From Saccoglossus kowalevskii (Eukaryota > Hemichordata > Enteropneusta > Harrimaniidae), in contig NW_003140822.1 of the NCBI RefSeq assembly GCF_000003605.2, positions 62,218-113,121 on the forward strand: a stretch of 50,904 bases of DNA, written 5' to 3'. Position numbers and translations under genes: made by a program. This document shows positions 47,721 through 50,904 of the stretch, one piece after another (the first letter of the stretch is position 1; each line of letters starts with the position of its first letter). The notes under the pieces are model-generated. The model was not told where the DNA came from. It made no database searches and saw only the letters and a list, made by a program, of their open reading frames with translations.

Positions 47721-50700
47721 ATATTTTACCAAATGGTCATAATTTCTGATTGGCTACTGGTTTAATTAAGGCGATATAGATTGACTTTGGCGATCACATT
47801 ATTCAACTCACCCAATTTAAAGAAAGAACTATGTGAACATACATGTAGTCCCATAAACACAATGCAATACAAGACTCATGTGAACACATTTCAAAGACAA
47901 TTTAAACTTAGTAAAAAGTTATTTTGTTCTGTATTGCGAAAAGTTACATGTACTTTTTAGTCAGAATTTATTTTGGTAAACCGTGTTGACACAAGTCATT
48001 TATTGTCTTGAATAAAATACAAGCAAACCAGTGGAAAACAGTATTTTCTTTGTAGTCATTTCAAATTCTTAGTGCTTGTTGAAGATTATGCCTCATCTCA
48101 GTCACGCACTGTATTAACTAACACCCAGTGAGGACAAAGCTTAGCACCACATTTGCATCGGCAAAATTCATGTTCCAAAATTTTAGAGGTCAATGTTTTC
48201 TGCTTTTGTTTTTTCATTTGATGATAAATATAACAACTTAGTGGCAACACATGGGGACCAAATTGATTTGATTAATGGCCAGAGATGAGGTATTGATGAT
48301 AGGAGACTATTCACTTTTTGAGATGTTATTCAACAAAAAATTGCATACATTTTTATGATACAGTTTAGCATATTATTGTAATAAATCTTCAAACAGATTT
48401 GGAGTGAAAGTGTTTGAGATCTGTTTGGTGTATTATTAGTTGAGATACAGCTGAGAAAAAACATTACCATTTTTCGCCAAAATGGTAGTGTAATATTTTG
48501 CATAATTTAGGCAGTAACTACAAATTTCTTGGTTAATTTTGAAGTAAAACAACATAATTTCATAATGTAAAATCACAGATCAAACATGGAGTGAATCATG
48601 CATTTTATTATGTGTGGCGGCAACAACTGACTTTGTCATTCAAATTGTTCAAACATATATGACCTTGGAATTTTTTATGACAAATTTTGAAAATTTGACA
48701 AACAACTACATGTACAGCGATATTGTGAATTTAAGTCTATACTTGTTAATTTCATGTACAATGCAAATATTTATTAAAAATCTTAATATTGCATTGTGCA
48801 CATTGAAAAGATCGTGAATTTAGTCAAATGTCAATACAGCGAGGTCCATTAATGTTAATAATACAGTTATTTCAATCAAGCATAGTCACCTTATTAATGA
48901 GTTTGTGATCGTCTTCTTATCTATATAAATATTCTAACATCAAGCAACATTTATTACTATAAATCGTCCTGACCTTAGCATTGTTCCCAACGGCATGCAA
49001 AATTTAAACTGTTAATTGCTACTCAACAATACTGCATTATTTATCATTCATTGAGAAAAACTGTCAGCCTCGTTTTCTCTTTCTTTCTAGCTTTTTTTTC
49101 CTAATCATCAGGGACTGAAGTTTAATTCAGCTCGAGACTACAGAGATTTGTACTTCTCTGAGGCTATTGTACCTTCCAATGCCCTCTATACAGCAGTGTG
49201 TGTGCAAGCACAGGTTAAAAATGTATGCTTTCTCATACATCTACAATCTATCCTTTAGTTCCTAATTATTTCATAATCATTTATAGTCAATTGTTCATTT
49301 TTAACATGCAAAATTTTATTATTTATTATATATTATTTATACAAAACAGACAGATGACTTAAATTTAGTTTTACATAATCGGCAATGTCAACAATAATCA
49401 CAGTTTTTGGAAAGCAGTTAGTCACCCAATCAGGTTGTGCATTGGTTTGTTTAATCGCAGTTCAACTTCAGTGAAGGTATATTAGATATGGATAAAAATT
49501 GGTTCTTTTAGGACAGAACTCCACTGTGATACAGCACTTTATTGGAATTACAAAACACATTGGGCTACCAAAGGCCTCTTGAATAGCCAATATGAATGGG
49601 AAAAATGGGGAAAAAAAAGTGTCAGTGATGTGTTAAGTTAAACACTGGGTCTACCAATTATATATACACACAGCAAGTGTCACTAGTTAATTTGTCTATA
49701 GAATTATACAGTAATATAGTCATAGCACAGCCAAATTTGCTCTATTAGTAGTGCAAATCTAATAGGAGTGCATATGAAAACCAACCATTTATTGTATAGA
49801 ATCATTAAAACATTACTTAGTCTTAACAAAATTTTGAACACAACACCTCTGTAATTTAAGTGTACGCGCTACTAATTGAGCAAATACAGTATTTCACCAA
49901 ACATGCATCACCTCACACAAGGGTTAATTTTCGAATGAAAATATGAATAAACTTTTTAAGAAAAAAAGACCCCTAAACATGGTCAGATTCAGCTAATTTA
50001 TGTCAAATTTGTCAATTTTACAAAAAAATACCCTTTTCATTTGGGAATTAATTTTTTATCACTTTTGATGATGTTTTGAGTTTGTGCAGAAGAAACAAGT
50101 AGTTTACATCATTCTTGAATCAAAGCCTTTAAATGTCACACAACATAAAATGAGTTAATAACAAATTATACCCAGAACTAACCATGCTATAACCATCGTA
50201 ACGTACCAGAAGGTTGTAATATAAATATAAACATTGTTCACTGTAAACGAAATAAGGAAGTAATGAAACCCACTTATATATCTGCATCAAATCCCTTTAC
50301 TCCAGCTATCATCTTTTCCTTAATTTCATTTCCTCGTTGAAAAAGTGATACTTATTTTAAGATAATACTATTTACGAAAAGGTGAAACAAGAGAAGTTAA
50401 TGTCATCGAGTGAGTGAAGCGAGTGGGGAAAACACCCAAAGCCTATTAATTAGCCTGCACAGATTATACCCCAATACACAGAACAAGCCGCGTCCTAATG
50501 ATGTACAGATTACACTGAAGTGAAAATCTAAAAAGTTATTGAAAAGTGGTTCTTAGGATATTGTTATAACTGTACATTGAATGATCAAAACATAGGAAAA
50601 CCACCATACAGTTACTCATTACAGTCATAAGAATCCATGATGTTATTGGTGAAACCAGTTAAGACACTAAGCCGTATGCCTTCAGTGTGCTTTACTCTGT

Positions 50701-50904
50701 CTCATCCTCTACACTTGTCAAAAGATTAAATAATACTCCAACAATGAAATCCCCTAAGTGTCCAATGAGAATACTGCACTTTGATGAATTTATGCACTCG
50801 AGACTCTACAGCAGAATTTAAACACTGCAGCAACACCTGTGTGTTTTGGGTATGTTTTTGGCACTGTGGCTGTTAGTGCAGTGACAGCCATGAGGCCAAC
50901 ACCT
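47721..50904. other. Distal gene-poor region
   Basis: AT-rich, with no recognised gene. The 67-codon frame at 48614-48817 is featureless. A less AT-rich stretch at about 49110-49215 and the final ~90 bp stand out in composition. Confidence 0.5.

Noticed and set aside
1-50904. tRNA, rRNA, CRISPR or bacterial operon signals
   Set aside because: Scanned for TTCGA-type T-loops, spaced direct repeats with unique spacers, and ribosome-binding patterns. The tandem arrays have no unique spacers, and the genes are spliced.

Overview
This is AT-rich eukaryotic nuclear DNA, most likely from an invertebrate animal. The evidence is spliced genes with canonical GT-AG introns, introns up to about 11.5 kb, metazoan families (a BTB-BACK-Kelch protein and a TOX-family HMG-box protein), and many minisatellites and short degenerate transposon-like elements. 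A single TOX gene that keeps the complete cysteine-rich C-terminus, plus the style of intronic repeats, would fit a marine deuterostome (hemichordate-like) or a lophotrochozoan. The species cannot be fixed from the sequence. I saw no bacterial, viral, CRISPR, rRNA or convincing tRNA features.

Layout. (1) 130-6685, plus strand: the last five exons of a Kelch-like gene, carrying the BACK domain and the six-bladed Kelch propeller. The BTB-coding exons lie upstream of the window. Its introns hold a CpG-rich element with imperfect terminal inverted repeats (770-1427), a minisatellite of about 1 kb flanked by a duplicated ~175-bp segment (2591-4068), and a degenerate tandem repeat (5817-6240). (2) 6686-10402: the tail-to-tail intergenic space between the two genes, containing a foldback-type element (7983-8495) and candidate poly(A) signals. 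(3) 10403-34230, minus strand: a complete or nearly complete TOX gene. Seven coding exons (10463 up to 22644) join in frame with conserved landmarks: [11 protein letters not shown], a lysine-rich NLS, the HMG box, and a C-terminal cysteine cluster ending in [14 protein letters not shown] possible eighth, 7-codon first exon lies at 34210-34230 below a CCAAT/octamer/TATA-like cluster. The spliced model encodes about 504 residues. A 21-nt phase-preserving microexon (12177-12197) can be predicted between the last two conserved exons. (4) 34.5-50.9 kb: no gene recognised. It contains a 1.7-kb 22-bp minisatellite, a 53-bp minisatellite, a perfect 20-bp palindrome, PBX/MEIS-type sites and a few less AT-rich islands that may be cis-regulatory DNA for TOX.

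Functionally the two genes look unrelated: a probable cullin-3 ubiquitin-ligase substrate adaptor and a nuclear HMG-box chromatin or transcription factor that happen to be convergent neighbours. The observations most worth checking are the predicted TOX microexon inside a conserved zinc-binding-like motif, the 12-copy repeat that presents a strong 5' splice-site consensus on the TOX sense strand, the 49-bp-arm foldback in the same intron, and the duplicated segment around Kelch-like exon 3.
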